From Syntrophaceae bacterium (GTDB taxonomy: Bacteria > Desulfobacterota > Syntrophia > Syntrophales > PHBD01), in NCBI GenBank assembly GCA_013177825.1, contig JABLXX010000007.1, positions 62,001 to 126,000 of the forward strand: a DNA stretch of 64,000 nucleotides, given 5' to 3'. Below the pieces are notes generated by a model. The model was not told where the DNA came from. It worked only from the letters and a program-made list of their open reading frames with translations, and ran no database searches. A program made the translations under genes and the position numbers. Shown piece after piece: positions 47,998 through 57,696 of this stretch. Position 1 is the first letter of the stretch. Each line of letters begins with the position of its first letter.

Positions 47998-50606
47998 ATG
48001 GACCTCCTTTTTTTCGTCTCCGGTTTCTGCATGGTGATCTCGCCGGCCTCGGACGCGTCCACCCGGATGGTGTCGCCCTCCCGGAACGTCCCCTCCAGAA
48101 TCTTCATGGCCAGCGGATCCAGCAACAGTTTCTGAAGCGCCCGCTTCAGCGGTCTCGCGCCGTATACGGGGCTGTATCCGGCCTCGGCTATAGTATCTTT
48201 CGCCCGGTCTGTCAATTCGAGGGTCAGCTTGCGCTCCTCCAGCCGCTTTACGATCAGCCCGATCTGAATCAGGATGATCCGGCGGATGTCCTCGAGAGCC
48301 AGCCCGCGGAACATGATAATGTCGTCCACCCGGTTGAGGAACTCGGGACGGAACGTAGCCCGGAGCGCATCCATGGCCTGAGCCCTCTTGTCCTCCTCGC
48401 TCATGTTCGGGTCCTGGATCCACTGGCTCCCCACGTTGGACGTCAGGATCACGACCGTATTCTTGAAATCGACCGTCCGGCCGTGACCGTCGGTCAAACG
48501 CCCGTCATCGAGAATCTGGAGCAGCACGTTGAATACGTCCGGGTGCGCCTTCTCGATCTCGTCGAACAGGAGAACGGCGTAGGGACGGCGCCGGACCGCC
48601 TCGGTCAGCTGCCCTCCTTCGTCATAGCCGACATATCCGGGCGGCGACCCGATCAGTCGGGCCACGGAATGTTTTTCCATATACTCCGACATGTCGATCC
48701 GGATCATGGCCTGCTCGCTGTCGAACATGAACTCTGCCAAGGCCCGGGCCAGCTCGGTCTTGCCAACGCCGGTAGGACCGAGGAAGATGAAGGAGCCGAT
48801 GGGCCGGTTCGGATCCTGAAGGCCCGAACGGGCACGCCGCAGGGCGCTGGAAACGGCGGCAACGCCTTCGTCCTGGCCGACGACCCGGAGACGCAACCGC
48901 TCTTCCATGTGGACCAGCTTGTGGACATCCGTCTCGAGCATCTTGGACACGGGAATCCCCGTCCAGTTGGCCACGACCTCGGCCACGTCCTCCGCGTCCA
49001 CCTCCTCCTTCAGCATCCGCTCGCCCTTCTGGGCCTCTTCCAGCCGTGTCTGCTCCTTCTGAATCTCGCCGTTGAGCTCGACCAGGCGGCCGTAGCGGAT
49101 CTCTGCCGCCTTCGCCAGGTCTCCCGACCGCTGGGCATCCGCCTCTTCCAGCTTGAGCTGTTCGATCTGGCTCTTGATCGTCTGGATCTGCTTGATCGCC
49201 TCCTTCTCGGCGCTCCAGTGGAGCTTCATCCGGTCCATGGACTCATTCAGGTCCGCCAGTTCCCGGTCGATCTTTTCCCTTCGCTCCACCGCCGTCGGAT
49301 CCGTCTCGTTCTTCAGGGACTGACGCTCAATCTCGAGCTGGATGACCCGGCGGTCGATGGCGTCTATCTCGGCGGGCATGCTGTCCAGCTCGATCCGCAG
49401 GCGTGAGGCCGCCTCGTCGACCAGGTCCACCGCCTTGTCGGGCAGAAACCGGTCGCTGATGTAGCGGTTCGACAGGGTCGCCGCGGCGATGAGGGCATCG
49501 TCCTTGATCCGGACCCCGTGATGGACTTCATAGCGCTCCTTCAGTCCCCGGAGGATGGCGATGGTGTCCTCCACGGTAGGCTCCTTCACCAGAATGGGCT
49601 GGAAGCGGCGCTCCAGGGCCGGGTCCTTTTCGATGTATTTCCGGTACTCGTTGAGGGTCGTGGCGCCGACGCAGCGGAGCTCGCCCCGGGCCAGGGCGGG
49701 CTTGAGCATGTTGGAAGCGTCCACGGACCCCTCCGCCGCCCCCGCGCCGACCACCGTATGGATCTCGTCGATAAAAAGGATGATCTCCCCTTCAGCCGCG
49801 ATGACTTCCTTCAGTACGGCCTTGAGGCGCTCCTCGAACTCGCCGCGGTACTTCGCGCCGGCGACGAGGGCTCCGATGTCGAGGCCGACAACGCGCTTGT
49901 CCTTCAGGTTTTCCGGAACGTCGCCGTTGACGATCCGCTGGGCCAAGCCTTCGACGATGGCCGTCTTGCCGACCCCGGGCTCTCCGATGAGGACCGGGTT
50001 GTTCTTCGTCCGGCGGGACAGGACCTGCATGATGCGACGGATCTCGTCGTCCCGGCCGATGACCGGATCGAAGGACCCCTTTCTGGCCAGCTCGTTGAAA
50101 TCTCGGGCGTAGCGCTTCAGGGCCTGGTATTTTTCCTCCGGATTGGGATCGGTGATGCGCTGGTTTCCCCGGATATTCACAAGGACTTTAAAGATGCTGT
50201 CCCGCGAGATCCCCTGATCCTTCAATATACCCGCCGTTGCCCCTTCCTTTTCCTCCGTCATGGCGACCAGGATGTGCTCGGCGCTCACGTATTCGTCGGA
50301 CAGGCGCGCCGCTTCGGACACCGCCTGATCCAGAACCCGGCCCAGCCGGGGGGAAAGGTACGTCTGTCCTCTTCCCGCCCCCTCCACTCTTGGGATCTTC
50401 TGCAGAGCCCGGTCGAGATCCTTCTCCAGTTTCCCGGCATCGGCGCCGAGCTTGCCCAGGATCTCCCCGACGACTCCCTCCGTCTGCCGGAGCAAAGTCA
50501 GGAGGAGATGCTCCACTTCCACGGCCTGGTGGCCGCTCTTCTGGGCCAGGGTCTGCGCGTCCTGCAGGGCCTCCTGGGCTTTCAGGGTGAATTTGTCGAA
50601 ACGCAT
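47994..50606 (-). CDS. clpB: ATP-dependent disaggregase ClpB
   Basis: ClpB is an AAA+ hexameric disaggregase working with the DnaK system. The full-length 870 residues have an N-terminal Clp repeat domain, AAA domain 1 with Walker [10 protein letters not shown], a coiled-coil middle domain (about 410-530) and AAA domain 2 with Walker [10 protein letters not shown]. It is coupled to htpX, a proteostasis pair. rpoH is about 1.2 kb away and transcribed in the other direction; no clear sigma-32 promoter was found upstream of clpB. Confidence 0.96.
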   Translation of the reverse strand: MRFDKFTLKAQEALQDAQTLAQKSGHQAVEVEHLLLTLLRQTEGVVGEILGKLGADAGKLEKDLDRALQKIPRVEGAGRGQTYLSPRLGRVLDQAVSEAARLSDEYVSAEHILVAMTEEKEGATAGILKDQGISRDSIFKVLVNIRGNQRITDPNPEEKYQALKRYARDFNELARKGSFDPVIGRDDEIRRIMQVLSRRTKNNPVLIGEPGVGKTAIVEGLAQRIVNGDVPENLKDKRVVGLDIGALVAGAKYRGEFEERLKAVLKEVIAAEGEIILFIDEIHTVVGAGAAEGSVDASNMLKPALARGELRCVGATTLNEYRKYIEKDPALERRFQPILVKEPTVEDTIAILRGLKERYEVHHGVRIKDDALIAAATLSNRYISDRFLPDKAVDLVDEAASRLRIELDSMPAEIDAIDRRVIQLEIERQSLKNETDPTAVERREKIDRELADLNESMDRMKLHWSAEKEAIKQIQTIKSQIEQLKLEEADAQRSGDLAKAAEIRYGRLVELNGEIQKEQTRLEEAQKGERMLKEEVDAEDVAEVVANWTGIPVSKMLETDVHKLVHMEERLRLRVVGQDEGVAAVSSALRRARSGLQDPNRPIGSFIFLGPTGVGKTELARALAEFMFDSEQAMIRIDMSEYMEKHSVARLIGSPPGYVGYDEGGQLTEAVRRRPYAVLLFDEIEKAHPDVFNVLLQILDDGRLTDGHGRTVDFKNTVVILTSNVGSQWIQDPNMSEEDKRAQAMDALRATFRPEFLNRVDDIIMFRGLALEDIRRIILIQIGLIVKRLEERKLTLELTDRAKDTIAEAGYSPVYGARPLKRALQKLLLDPLAMKILEGTFREGDTIRVDASEAGEITMQKPETKKRRSI

Positions 50607-50749
50607 GACAACCTCCGCTATGCTTATTCAACCGATCGCTTTATCCGCGCGGGAAGCAGCCGGGAAACATCCTTCGTATCCGGGTTCCCTTTTTCCAATT
50701 GACCGGACAGGCCGGCGGCTTCCCGAAGCCCCCGGCGATACTGCCTTTC

Positions 50750-51619
50750 CTATTCTGTGGGCTTTTCAATGCTAACGAGGATCTTGCCTCTTTTGAAAAT
50801 CGTCACGTTGCCCGATGATTCGGACAGAACGATGGCAATCGCATCGGTAATGCTCGTGATGCCGGCCGCCGCGATATGGCGACTTCCGAGTCCATGAGGA
50901 AAATCTTTGCCTTCCAGAGCCGCGCTCAGGTGTCTCCCCGCCGTGACGAGAACACCGTTGTCCTGGATCACAAACGCCCCGTCGATGGCCGAAAATTCCT
51001 TGATCGTCTCTTTGAGGTCCGGATTCAGGATATTCCTCTGTTCCTCGGCATAGCCCATGAAGGGGTTGATGATCATCTGCCGGGAAAGCTGGAGCACCCG
51101 CTCGTGATCCCCCAGGATAAAGATGGTTCCCACTTTCCGGCCTTCCCTTCCCTGGGCGGCCAGTTCCAGAGCCAGATTCAGAACGGTGCCGAAGACTTCC
51201 GGATAAACCGTTTCGGTTAGTCCCGTCATGTTTTCGGAGGTGAGGATCTCGAATTCCTTCCCCACGTCGATGACGAACAGGCTGTCGGCATACCCGAAGC
51301 GGGATACCCCGCTGAGGCACACAACCTTGTCCCCCTTCTGGAAAATGCCCATGGCGATCCCTTTGGTGATGGCGATCTTGATCTGGCCGAGGCGGGTCAG
51401 CTTGACGTCGGGCACGTTGATCAGGATGCTCCTGTTCCGGATGTGCTCGGGGATCTCTTCATCCCCCCGGGTAACGACGATCAGGTCGTAACAGCACTCT
51501 CCTTTTTCGGAAATAGGCATGTGGTCCACCAGGTCGGAATACAGAAGCATCGCTTTCGCTTCCGCCTCTTTGGCTATCTTGCAGGCTGCTTCGAGAATAA
51601 TCTGGCTGATTGAATTCAT
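50750..51619 (-). CDS. DacZ-like diadenylate cyclase
   Basis: This is a probable c-di-AMP synthase. The 289-residue protein has an N-terminal alpha/beta domain of the pyruvate-kinase C-terminal-like type and a C-terminal DAC/DisA_N catalytic domain. The metal-binding DGA motif is in IDGAFVIQDNGVLV (213-215). The usual RHR is replaced by SRHIAA (246-251), a pattern seen in the archaeal-type DacZ enzymes (GLGSRHIAAAGITSITDAI). The start is the ATG at 51619, because the preceding AAAGGTGAT is a better RBS than anything before the ATG at 51634. It is divergent from rpoH. Confidence 0.82.
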   Translation of the reverse strand: MNSISQIILEAACKIAKEAEAKAMLLYSDLVDHMPISEKGECCYDLIVVTRGDEEIPEHIRNRSILINVPDVKLTRLGQIKIAITKGIAMGIFQKGDKVVCLSGVSRFGYADSLFVIDVGKEFEILTSENMTGLTETVYPEVFGTVLNLALELAAQGREGRKVGTIFILGDHERVLQLSRQMIINPFMGYAEEQRNILNPDLKETIKEFSAIDGAFVIQDNGVLVTAGRHLSAALEGKDFPHGLGSRHIAAAGITSITDAIAIVLSESSGNVTIFKRGKILVSIEKPTE

Positions 51620-51648
51620 GGCATCACCTTTCATCCAAAATCGGCGTT

Positions 51649-51677
51649 AAATTAAGCACAAAGCCTCTTCCTGTCAA
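51649..51677 (-). promoter_or_regulatory. promoter of the diadenylate cyclase gene
   Basis: On the minus strand TTGACA (plus 51672-51677), a 17-nt spacer and TAATTT (plus 51649-51654), 30 bp before the start. Confidence 0.65.
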
Positions 51678-51700
51678 GGACGCGACCGGATACAAAACGC

Positions 51701-51730
51701 TTGACAGGGGTCCCATCTACAGGATATTTT
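51701..51730 (+). promoter_or_regulatory. promoter of rpoH
   Basis: TTGACA (51701-51706), an 18-nt spacer and TATTTT (51725-51730), 32 bp before the TTG start. It is back-to-back with the diadenylate cyclase promoter; the two -35 elements are only 23 bp apart. Confidence 0.65.
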
Positions 51731-51761
51731 AACATGATATCAATGTTTTGCAGGAGGACAC

Positions 51762-52622
51762 TTGGAACTTCCCACCCTGACGGGAACCCTTGATCGATAC
51801 ATCTCGGAGATCAATCAGTTTGAGCTCCTGACTCCGGAAGAGGAATTCCGGCTGGCCGTCCGTTTCCGAAAATACAACGACATGGAGGCGGCCCAGCATC
51901 TGGTCGTGTCCAATCTTCGGTTCGTTGTCAAAATCGCTCATGAATACAGGAATTACGGCATGAAACTGGCCGACCTCATCCAGGAGGGAAACATCGGCCT
52001 GATGCATGCCGTCAAGAAATTCGATCCGTATCGGGGATACCGCCTCATCTCTTATGCCGTCTGGTGGATCCGCGCCTACATCCAGAATTACATCATCAAG
52101 ACCTGGAGCGTCGTCAAAATCGGAACGACTCAGGCCCAGCGCAAACTGTTCTTCAAACTTGGCCAGGCAAAGAAGAAGCTCGAAGCTCTCTCCCAGAAAA
52201 ACCCGGAGTTTGCGGAAATCGCCGAATCCCTTGGGGTGAAGGAGATCGACATCGAGCAGATGGACCTGCGGCTGAGTCACCGCGACCTCTCCCTGGACGC
52301 GACGATCAGCGACGACGGGGAGGTGTCGCACCTGGATTACCTGACCTATGACGGGGATGACCAGGAGATTTCACTGATCAAGAAAGAGGAAATGGAACTG
52401 GCGCGGAAGAACATCGCCGGAGCGATGGCCGCGCTCAACGAAAAGGAAAGCTACATCATCCGCCATCGGGTCATGGCGGACAATCCGGAGACCCTTCAGG
52501 AAATCGGAAACCGATACCACATCACCCGGGAGAGAGCACGCCAGATCGAGAAGCAGGCCCTGAAGAAGCTGGCAACAGCACTTCCCTACCTCGGAACCGA
52601 TCCCCCTCTTCTGGGCAACTAG
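51762..52622 (+). CDS. rpoH: heat-shock sigma factor RpoH
   Basis: RpoH is sigma-32, directing transcription of heat-shock genes. The 286-residue protein has the region 2 helices (VVSNLRFVVKIAHEYRNYGM, DLIQEGNIGLMHAVKKFDP), the RpoH-type box QAQRKLFFKLGQAK and region 4 with YHITRERARQIEKQALKKL. The start is a TTG at 51762 preceded by AGGAGG at 5 bases. No ATG in frame exists before codon 40, which would remove region 1.2, so the TTG is well supported. Confidence 0.93.
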   Translation: MELPTLTGTLDRYISEINQFELLTPEEEFRLAVRFRKYNDMEAAQHLVVSNLRFVVKIAHEYRNYGMKLADLIQEGNIGLMHAVKKFDPYRGYRLISYAVWWIRAYIQNYIIKTWSVVKIGTTQAQRKLFFKLGQAKKKLEALSQKNPEFAEIAESLGVKEIDIEQMDLRLSHRDLSLDATISDDGEVSHLDYLTYDGDDQEISLIKKEEMELARKNIAGAMAALNEKESYIIRHRVMADNPETLQEIGNRYHITRERARQIEKQALKKLATALPYLGTDPPLLGN

Positions 52623-52824
52623 CGGGCCGTCGAAAGACGACCGCCCACCGTTTTCCCCCCGTTCTCCGTCCATCGACGAAGCGACAAACACGCCTGACGG
52701 ATCGGGATTCCGGTTGACCGGCAGCCGGACATGCTGAAAAGGCCTGCTAATCCGGATTTCTTAAATACGCCGGGGATGCCGCAGGCCCGCTGCGGATAAC
52801 CATCGGCAAGAACGGATCGTTGCA

Positions 52825-54189
52825 TCATACAGCCCCTTCGGAGCGGGCCAGATTCTCGAAGCAGGTGTATTTTTCCAGGAAGGCCAGCTTCACGGTCCCG
52901 GTGGGGCCGTTCCGCTGCTTGCCGATAATGATCTCCGCAATGCCCTTCTCGGGATTGTCTTCCGTCCGGTTATACACCTCGTCACGGTAGATGAAGGCAA
53001 TCACATCGGCATCCTGCTCGATCGCTCCGGACTCCCGCAGGTCAGCCATCTGGGGCCGGCGATTCGTCCGGTCTTCCACCTTTCGATTCAGCTGGGACAG
53101 CGCGATAACGGGCACGGAGAGTTCCTTGGCCAGGGCCTTGAGGGAACGGCTGATCTCCGAGATCTCCTGCTCCCGCGAATCCCTGGATCCGCCGCCTTTC
53201 ATGAGCTGAAGGTAATCCAGGATCACAAGCCCCAGGCCGTTTTCCGCCTTGAGCCGCCGCGCCTTGGCCTTCATCTCCAGAACGCTCAGGGCGGGTGTGT
53301 CATCGATAAAGATCAGCGCTTCCGACAATTGACCTGCAGCTGCGATGAGCTTCGGCCAATCCGTTTCCCCCAGGAATCCCTTGCGGATCCTTTGCGAATC
53401 GACCTTGGCTTCGGACGCCAGCATCCGGAGCGCCAGCTGCTCTTTGGACATCTCCAGGGAAAACACCGCCACGGGCACCCCGGACAGGGTGGCGGCGTTG
53501 CGGGCGATGTTGAGGGCGAAGGCCGTCTTGCCCATGCTGGGGCGCCCGGCAACAATAATCAGGTCCGATTTCTGCAAACCCGAGGTCAGCTCGTCGATCC
53601 TCTCGAAGCCCGTCGGAACGCCCGTAACCAGTTCCTTGCGCTCGTAAAGCTTCTCAATGGTCCGGATGCTTTCCTTGATGATGGTTTTGAACGGCCAGAA
53701 GGTGGGTCTGATTTTCCTCTCCGAGATTTCGAAGATGGCGTGTTCCGCCTCGTCGAGGACCTGGTCGACGTCCGCCGAGGCGTCATAGCTCTTGCCCAGG
53801 ATTTCGGTGGCGGTCCCGATCAGCCCTCGAAGGATGGCCTTTTCCTTGACGATCCGGGCGTGAAAAGCGACATTGGCGGCCGAGGGCACATTGTCCACGA
53901 GAGAGGCGAGATATGCCGTTCCCCCGACCGGATCGAGCTGTTTCTTTTCCTTGAGCAGATTGCTCAGCGTGATCAGGTCGACCGGGTCGTTGCGGTCCGA
54001 CAGCTCCACGATCGCCTTGAAGATCCTCCGGTGGGCCTCGCTGTAGAAATCCTTGAAGTCCAGAACCTCGAGCACCGGGTTGAGGGCATGATTATCCAGG
54101 AGAATCCCTCCGAGAATGGATTGCTCCGCTTCCAGGTTCTGGGGAGGAATCCGATGCAGGGAGGCGTCAATGTCTTTCATGGCCCTCAT
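52825..54189 (-). CDS. dnaB: replicative DNA helicase
   Basis: DnaB is the hexameric helicase of the replication fork. The 454-residue protein has the N-terminal domain (HRIPPQNLEAEQSILGGILL) and a RecA-like domain with Walker A GRPSMGKTAFALN, VAVFSLEMS and Walker B LVILDYLQLM. The start may be the ATG at 54189 or the in-frame ATG at 54180. It is the last gene of the rpsF-rpsR-DUF2232-rplI-dnaB group. Confidence 0.96.
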   Translation of the reverse strand: MRAMKDIDASLHRIPPQNLEAEQSILGGILLDNHALNPVLEVLDFKDFYSEAHRRIFKAIVELSDRNDPVDLITLSNLLKEKKQLDPVGGTAYLASLVDNVPSAANVAFHARIVKEKAILRGLIGTATEILGKSYDASADVDQVLDEAEHAIFEISERKIRPTFWPFKTIIKESIRTIEKLYERKELVTGVPTGFERIDELTSGLQKSDLIIVAGRPSMGKTAFALNIARNAATLSGVPVAVFSLEMSKEQLALRMLASEAKVDSQRIRKGFLGETDWPKLIAAAGQLSEALIFIDDTPALSVLEMKAKARRLKAENGLGLVILDYLQLMKGGGSRDSREQEISEISRSLKALAKELSVPVIALSQLNRKVEDRTNRRPQMADLRESGAIEQDADVIAFIYRDEVYNRTEDNPEKGIAEIIIGKQRNGPTGTVKLAFLEKYTCFENLARSEGAV

Positions 54190-54200
54190 GGATGATACGT

Positions 54201-54653
54201 TCAGGATTCCATTTCCGCCTCGACGGAAACGGTGATTTCAGCGTTCACTCCTCCGGGGAGCCTGATCTTGACCGGAAATGTTCCCAGTTCCCGGATGGGC
54301 TCCTCCAGGAGGATCCATTTCCGCTCCAGCTCCACCCCCATGTCAACGGCGCACTGCTCGATGTCCTTCGTGTTCACAGAACCGAACAGCTTCTCCTGCT
54401 CGCCCACCCGGCGCCGAACGACAAACGTAACGCCGGCCAGGCGATCCGCCATGGATTGGGCCTTCCGGCGATCCTTCTCTGCTTTCTGCAGGATGCGCCG
54501 CCGCTCGTCTTCGACCGATTTCGCGTTCTTCGAACTCGCCTCCACGGCAAGTCCTTTGGGAATCAGGAAGTTCCTGGCATATCCGTCGGATACCTTGACT
54601 GTTTCCCCGACCTTGCCCAGGGAATCCACATTCTCCTTCAGAATCACCTTCAT
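54201..54653 (-). CDS. rplI: 50S ribosomal protein L9
   Basis: L9 has 150 residues, the typical length. The N-terminal domain MKVILKENVDSLGKVGETVK is diagnostic, followed by the connecting helix and the C-terminal 23S-binding domain. It is 11 bp upstream of dnaB. Confidence 0.97.
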   Translation of the reverse strand: MKVILKENVDSLGKVGETVKVSDGYARNFLIPKGLAVEASSKNAKSVEDERRRILQKAEKDRRKAQSMADRLAGVTFVVRRRVGEQEKLFGSVNTKDIEQCAVDMGVELERKWILLEEPIRELGTFPVKIRLPGGVNAEITVSVEAEMES

Positions 54654-54714
54654 GGTTCATGCTCCTTTTTCTGGATAGTATCGCTTCCCGGTATTGCAAA
54701 TCAAACCCGTGTCG

Positions 54715-55707
54715 TCACGAAGGACCACCCCGTTCGCCGATGTATTTTCGCAGGTCCGCCCACAGGTCGAGCAGCCCCAGGACCGCCAGGGTCAGGGCCA
54801 CATACTGCTGGGCAAAAACCAGCCCGTAAAAAAGATAGCGGAAAAACAGTGGAATCCTCTTCCGCTCAAAAAAACAGGCAGCGATGGCCAACCCCTGAAA
54901 CAGGTAGACGAACAGGCATAGAATCAGAACGTTCAGCCCGACCTGTCGGACCGGATCGGCCGGCACCAGCAATGCTCCACCGGCGGCGATCAGAAACCAC
55001 ACGGTCCGTTCCGGGGCCTTCCAGAGAGTCAGATCGCCGAAATCGGGATACGCTCCCCCCTGCTGCCGGATCAGAAAACCGCCGGCCAGGACATTGAGCC
55101 AGAGAACGAGGGTCGCCATTACGATGGCAAAAGCCGGAACAACGGAGGAGAAGAAGCGGATGAGTTCCGGCAGTTGATCCCGGATGTCCTGGATCTGCTC
55201 CGGGGACAGGCTCAGCATCCCGTAAACCCGGAGGTTATCTTGAATACCTGCGGCTACATAGGCTTCCAGAACAGCAAACGGCGCCTGGCCCGTCAGAAGG
55301 CCATGAACGATAAAAACAAGACAGCCCGTCGTGAAGAAAACCAGGACCGGATAAAGGACAACCTTCTCAAGGGAGAGGCTTCTTCCCAGGAGCTCTCCCA
55401 GGACAACGCCAGCCAGGCCCGTCAGAAGGAAAAGGGGCATCGACGATTCCGCACCCGCCAACAGCAGTGCGCCGAATACGATACTCCACGACAGGGCCAG
55501 GATGATCAGGCCCTGCCTCCGGCCCTTCAGCAGATAGTGGTACAAGACGGGCAGGGGCATCAGGGGGATCAGGAACGATCCGGCAAAGGGCAGGAAAAAG
55601 GCGGCGAGATAGACCAGCGTGGTCCAGAGAAAACCTGCAAACAACGCACTCCCTCCAAGACCGCCTCCCCAAGCCTTCCGCCTGCAGCCGGAAAACGCCC
55701 GTTCCAT
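54715..55707 (-). CDS. DUF2232 (YybS-like) membrane protein
   Basis: This 330-residue polytopic protein with about eight hydrophobic helices belongs to the DUF2232 group. It is found between rpsR and rplI in many deltaproteobacteria and near the same genes in Firmicutes (YybS). Visible segments include LAAFFLPFAGSFLIPLMPLP near residue 40 and FERKRIPLFFRYLFY near 285. The function is unknown; location in a ribosomal-protein/helicase operon suggests co-transcription but not a role in translation. Confidence 0.82.
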   Translation of the reverse strand: MERAFSGCRRKAWGGGLGGSALFAGFLWTTLVYLAAFFLPFAGSFLIPLMPLPVLYHYLLKGRRQGLIILALSWSIVFGALLLAGAESSMPLFLLTGLAGVVLGELLGRSLSLEKVVLYPVLVFFTTGCLVFIVHGLLTGQAPFAVLEAYVAAGIQDNLRVYGMLSLSPEQIQDIRDQLPELIRFFSSVVPAFAIVMATLVLWLNVLAGGFLIRQQGGAYPDFGDLTLWKAPERTVWFLIAAGGALLVPADPVRQVGLNVLILCLFVYLFQGLAIAACFFERKRIPLFFRYLFYGLVFAQQYVALTLAVLGLLDLWADLRKYIGERGGPS

Positions 55708-55752
55708 ACGACCCGTTCTGCCGGCCGACAGTCAGTCCGGCTGAGACCGACG

Positions 55753-56019
55753 TCAGCCCTCTCGAACCGCAAACGGGAGGAGAGCCAGCGTCCGGGCCCG
55801 CTTGATGGCCACGGTAAGCTCACGCTGGTGGCCGGCGCAGTTCCCGGTGATTCTTCTGGGCATGATCTTGCCCCGCTCGGTGACAAAGTCCCGCAGGATG
55901 GAGGGATTCTTGTAATCGATCTGAATATTGGAGTCCGTACAGAAGCGGCAGAATTTGCGCCGGTGGAAAAACTTCTTGTGCGGCCTGGACGGCCGGCTTC
56001 CGGATGATGGATGTGCCAT
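55753..56019 (-). CDS. rpsR: 30S ribosomal protein S18
   Basis: S18 has 88 residues. [26 protein letters not shown] and [20 protein letters not shown] are diagnostic. The Cys pair (FCRFC) may bind zinc, as in many C+ ribosomal proteins. It sits 4 bp after rpsF. Confidence 0.97.
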   Translation of the reverse strand: MAHPSSGSRPSRPHKKFFHRRKFCRFCTDSNIQIDYKNPSILRDFVTERGKIMPRRITGNCAGHQRELTVAIKRARTLALLPFAVREG

Positions 56020-56023
56020 GGCT

Positions 56024-56521
56024 TTACTCCCCCCCCTGATCCTTGGCTGCCGGCGGAGCTGCAGGCTGAGCTGTAGGCTGAGCCGCCGGTTGAGCCTGCG
56101 ATGATGCCGGTGAAACGACCGTCAGCGGAGCCCTTGTCTCGGAAGGAGCCCCCGACGATTCCCCTGTCGAATCCGCAGCCTTTTCCTTGCTCTGGGCAAC
56201 TTCCTTCTCCAGATCCTTCAGGCTGACGTTCTCGTTCTTCAGGATCGTCATGTATTTCAGGACATGATCGTCGATCTTGAAGTTCCGCTCCATTTCGGAA
56301 ACGACGGCACTCGACCCGGCATAATCCAGGAGGACGTAAGTCCCTTTGGACTGCTTGCGAATCAGGTACGCAAGCTTGCGCTTTCCCCAACGGTCCACCT
56401 TGACCAGAACACCCTTGTAGGCCGCGATGATATCGCAATAGCGATCCGTCAGCACGGTTGCTTCCTCGTCGTTCAGGTCCGGATGGATGATGAAAACTGT
56501 CTCATATCTCCTCAATTTCAT
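56024..56521 (-). CDS. rpsF: 30S ribosomal protein S6 with a long C-terminal tail
   Basis: S6 has 165 residues. The globular part ([20 protein letters not shown], then [19 protein letters not shown]) occupies about 1-100. The remaining ~60 residues are a Ser/Ala/Pro/Gln-rich tail with [12 protein letters not shown] repeats, longer than in E. coli, where S6 gains poly-Glu. It is the first gene of the group; a promoter is at 56594-56622. Confidence 0.95.
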   Translation of the reverse strand: MKLRRYETVFIIHPDLNDEEATVLTDRYCDIIAAYKGVLVKVDRWGKRKLAYLIRKQSKGTYVLLDYAGSSAVVSEMERNFKIDDHVLKYMTILKNENVSLKDLEKEVAQSKEKAADSTGESSGAPSETRAPLTVVSPASSQAQPAAQPTAQPAAPPAAKDQGGE

Positions 56522-56593
56522 TTACCTCCTCACGGCTTTTCAGCCCGGGCAGGACGCCCGGACAAGGAGTCTGTCCCCAAAAAACGGAGTCGC

Positions 56594-56622
56594 CTTCTAT
56601 CCCATCGATATGGATAAAGCAA
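56594..56622 (-). promoter_or_regulatory. promoter of rpsF operon
   Basis: On the minus strand TTGCTT (plus 56617-56622), a 17-nt spacer and TAGAAG (plus 56594-56599), about 73 bp before rpsF. Confidence 0.5.
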
Positions 56623-56660
56623 GCCTTTTCTCATCCGGGAGAAGAGATCAGGCTGACATG

Positions 56661-57563
56661 TCAGTTCTGCACCCTCTTGACGAGCATTCTGCGAAGGTGT
56701 TTCTCATACTCGTCCCGGCGGTGAGTCACCAGATAGTCCAGATAGTTCAAGTTCCTTTCTATGCTTTTCATGTAAAGATCTTCATCGATATTCCATCGTT
56801 TCCGGAAATGGTAGCGACTGTAAAGATACGCGTCCCCCAGTTCCTCCCGGAACCGCTCCCGGGTCATCTGAAAGAATCCCCGAGTCTTCTCCAGCAGGTC
56901 CAGCTGGCTCGAATAGGCCGTGATTCCGGCTTCAATAAACTCGGCATAAAGATCCAGCAGTTTTTCCAGGTAATGGCGATCGGCCATCTGTCCCAAAAGA
57001 TCCGCCGTGCCCAGCATGTGCCCCAGGAGTTTGATGCTATCGTTGCGGAACTGAATTTCTCCGATCTTGGTGTTGAGGCCGGTACACTGCAGGATATCGC
57101 TGAAGAAGGGCAGTTCCTCCCGGAATATGGGGTTGTTCCGGTAGTATTGCACCATGAACTCGATGCTCCGGTTGATGTGAACAAGCGTGTATTTTGCCCC
57201 GGTTCCCTCCGTATCGCCACTTCTCTGGATATAGCCGGTATCATGCATCAGCCCGCAGACGAGACCGATGTTGAATTCCTTCTCCGTGAAGGAATGACCT
57301 GCTTCAATGGCCCCGTGCATCAGACGGGTGACGGCCAGGGTGACCGCCATGGTATGACTCAGGTCATGGTAATCTACGTTCGAGTGGCGATAGCCTGGAT
57401 ATTCCCCGCTGAAAAGCCGGACGATATCTCCATAAGCCCGATCGAGCAGCCCATGGTCAAATTGGGGAAAGGAAAGAGAGGCAATGAGCCGGATCTCTCC
57501 GATGACGGCATCGTGATCCTCAATGTCCAACAGGTTGGCCAACTGGTTTGAGCGATCCTTCAT
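56661..57563 (-). CDS. HD-domain phosphohydrolase-like protein
   Basis: This 300-residue cytoplasmic protein has an HD metal-binding domain. The His/Asp pattern of the HD superfamily is in YHDLSHTMAV (near residue 65), LMHDTGY (near 108) and later DLLGQMAD. It is related to eukaryotic-type 3',5'-cyclic nucleotide phosphodiesterase folds, but I cannot assign the substrate. The ATG at 57563 has AAGGA 6 bases upstream; an ATG two codons earlier abuts the RBS. It lies downstream of the SpoIIE-type phosphatase gene in the same direction. Confidence 0.75.
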   Translation of the reverse strand: MKDRSNQLANLLDIEDHDAVIGEIRLIASLSFPQFDHGLLDRAYGDIVRLFSGEYPGYRHSNVDYHDLSHTMAVTLAVTRLMHGAIEAGHSFTEKEFNIGLVCGLMHDTGYIQRSGDTEGTGAKYTLVHINRSIEFMVQYYRNNPIFREELPFFSDILQCTGLNTKIGEIQFRNDSIKLLGHMLGTADLLGQMADRHYLEKLLDLYAEFIEAGITAYSSQLDLLEKTRGFFQMTRERFREELGDAYLYSRYHFRKRWNIDEDLYMKSIERNLNYLDYLVTHRRDEYEKHLRRMLVKRVQN

Positions 57564-57696
57564 CGGCATTCCTTATTCTCAAAGACAATTGCCCTGAAAA
57601 TATGCCCATTTTTTACTCTAATAACCGTTGAAAAACAAGAGGAAACGTTTCAGGGGCGCCGACTGGGCGCGCAAAGGTGTGGAGATCGTCGTCTAT

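Noticed and set aside
50607-50749. sigma-32 promoter before clpB
   Set aside because: No acceptable CTTGAAA / CCCCAT pair with the right spacing could be found in the 143-bp gap.
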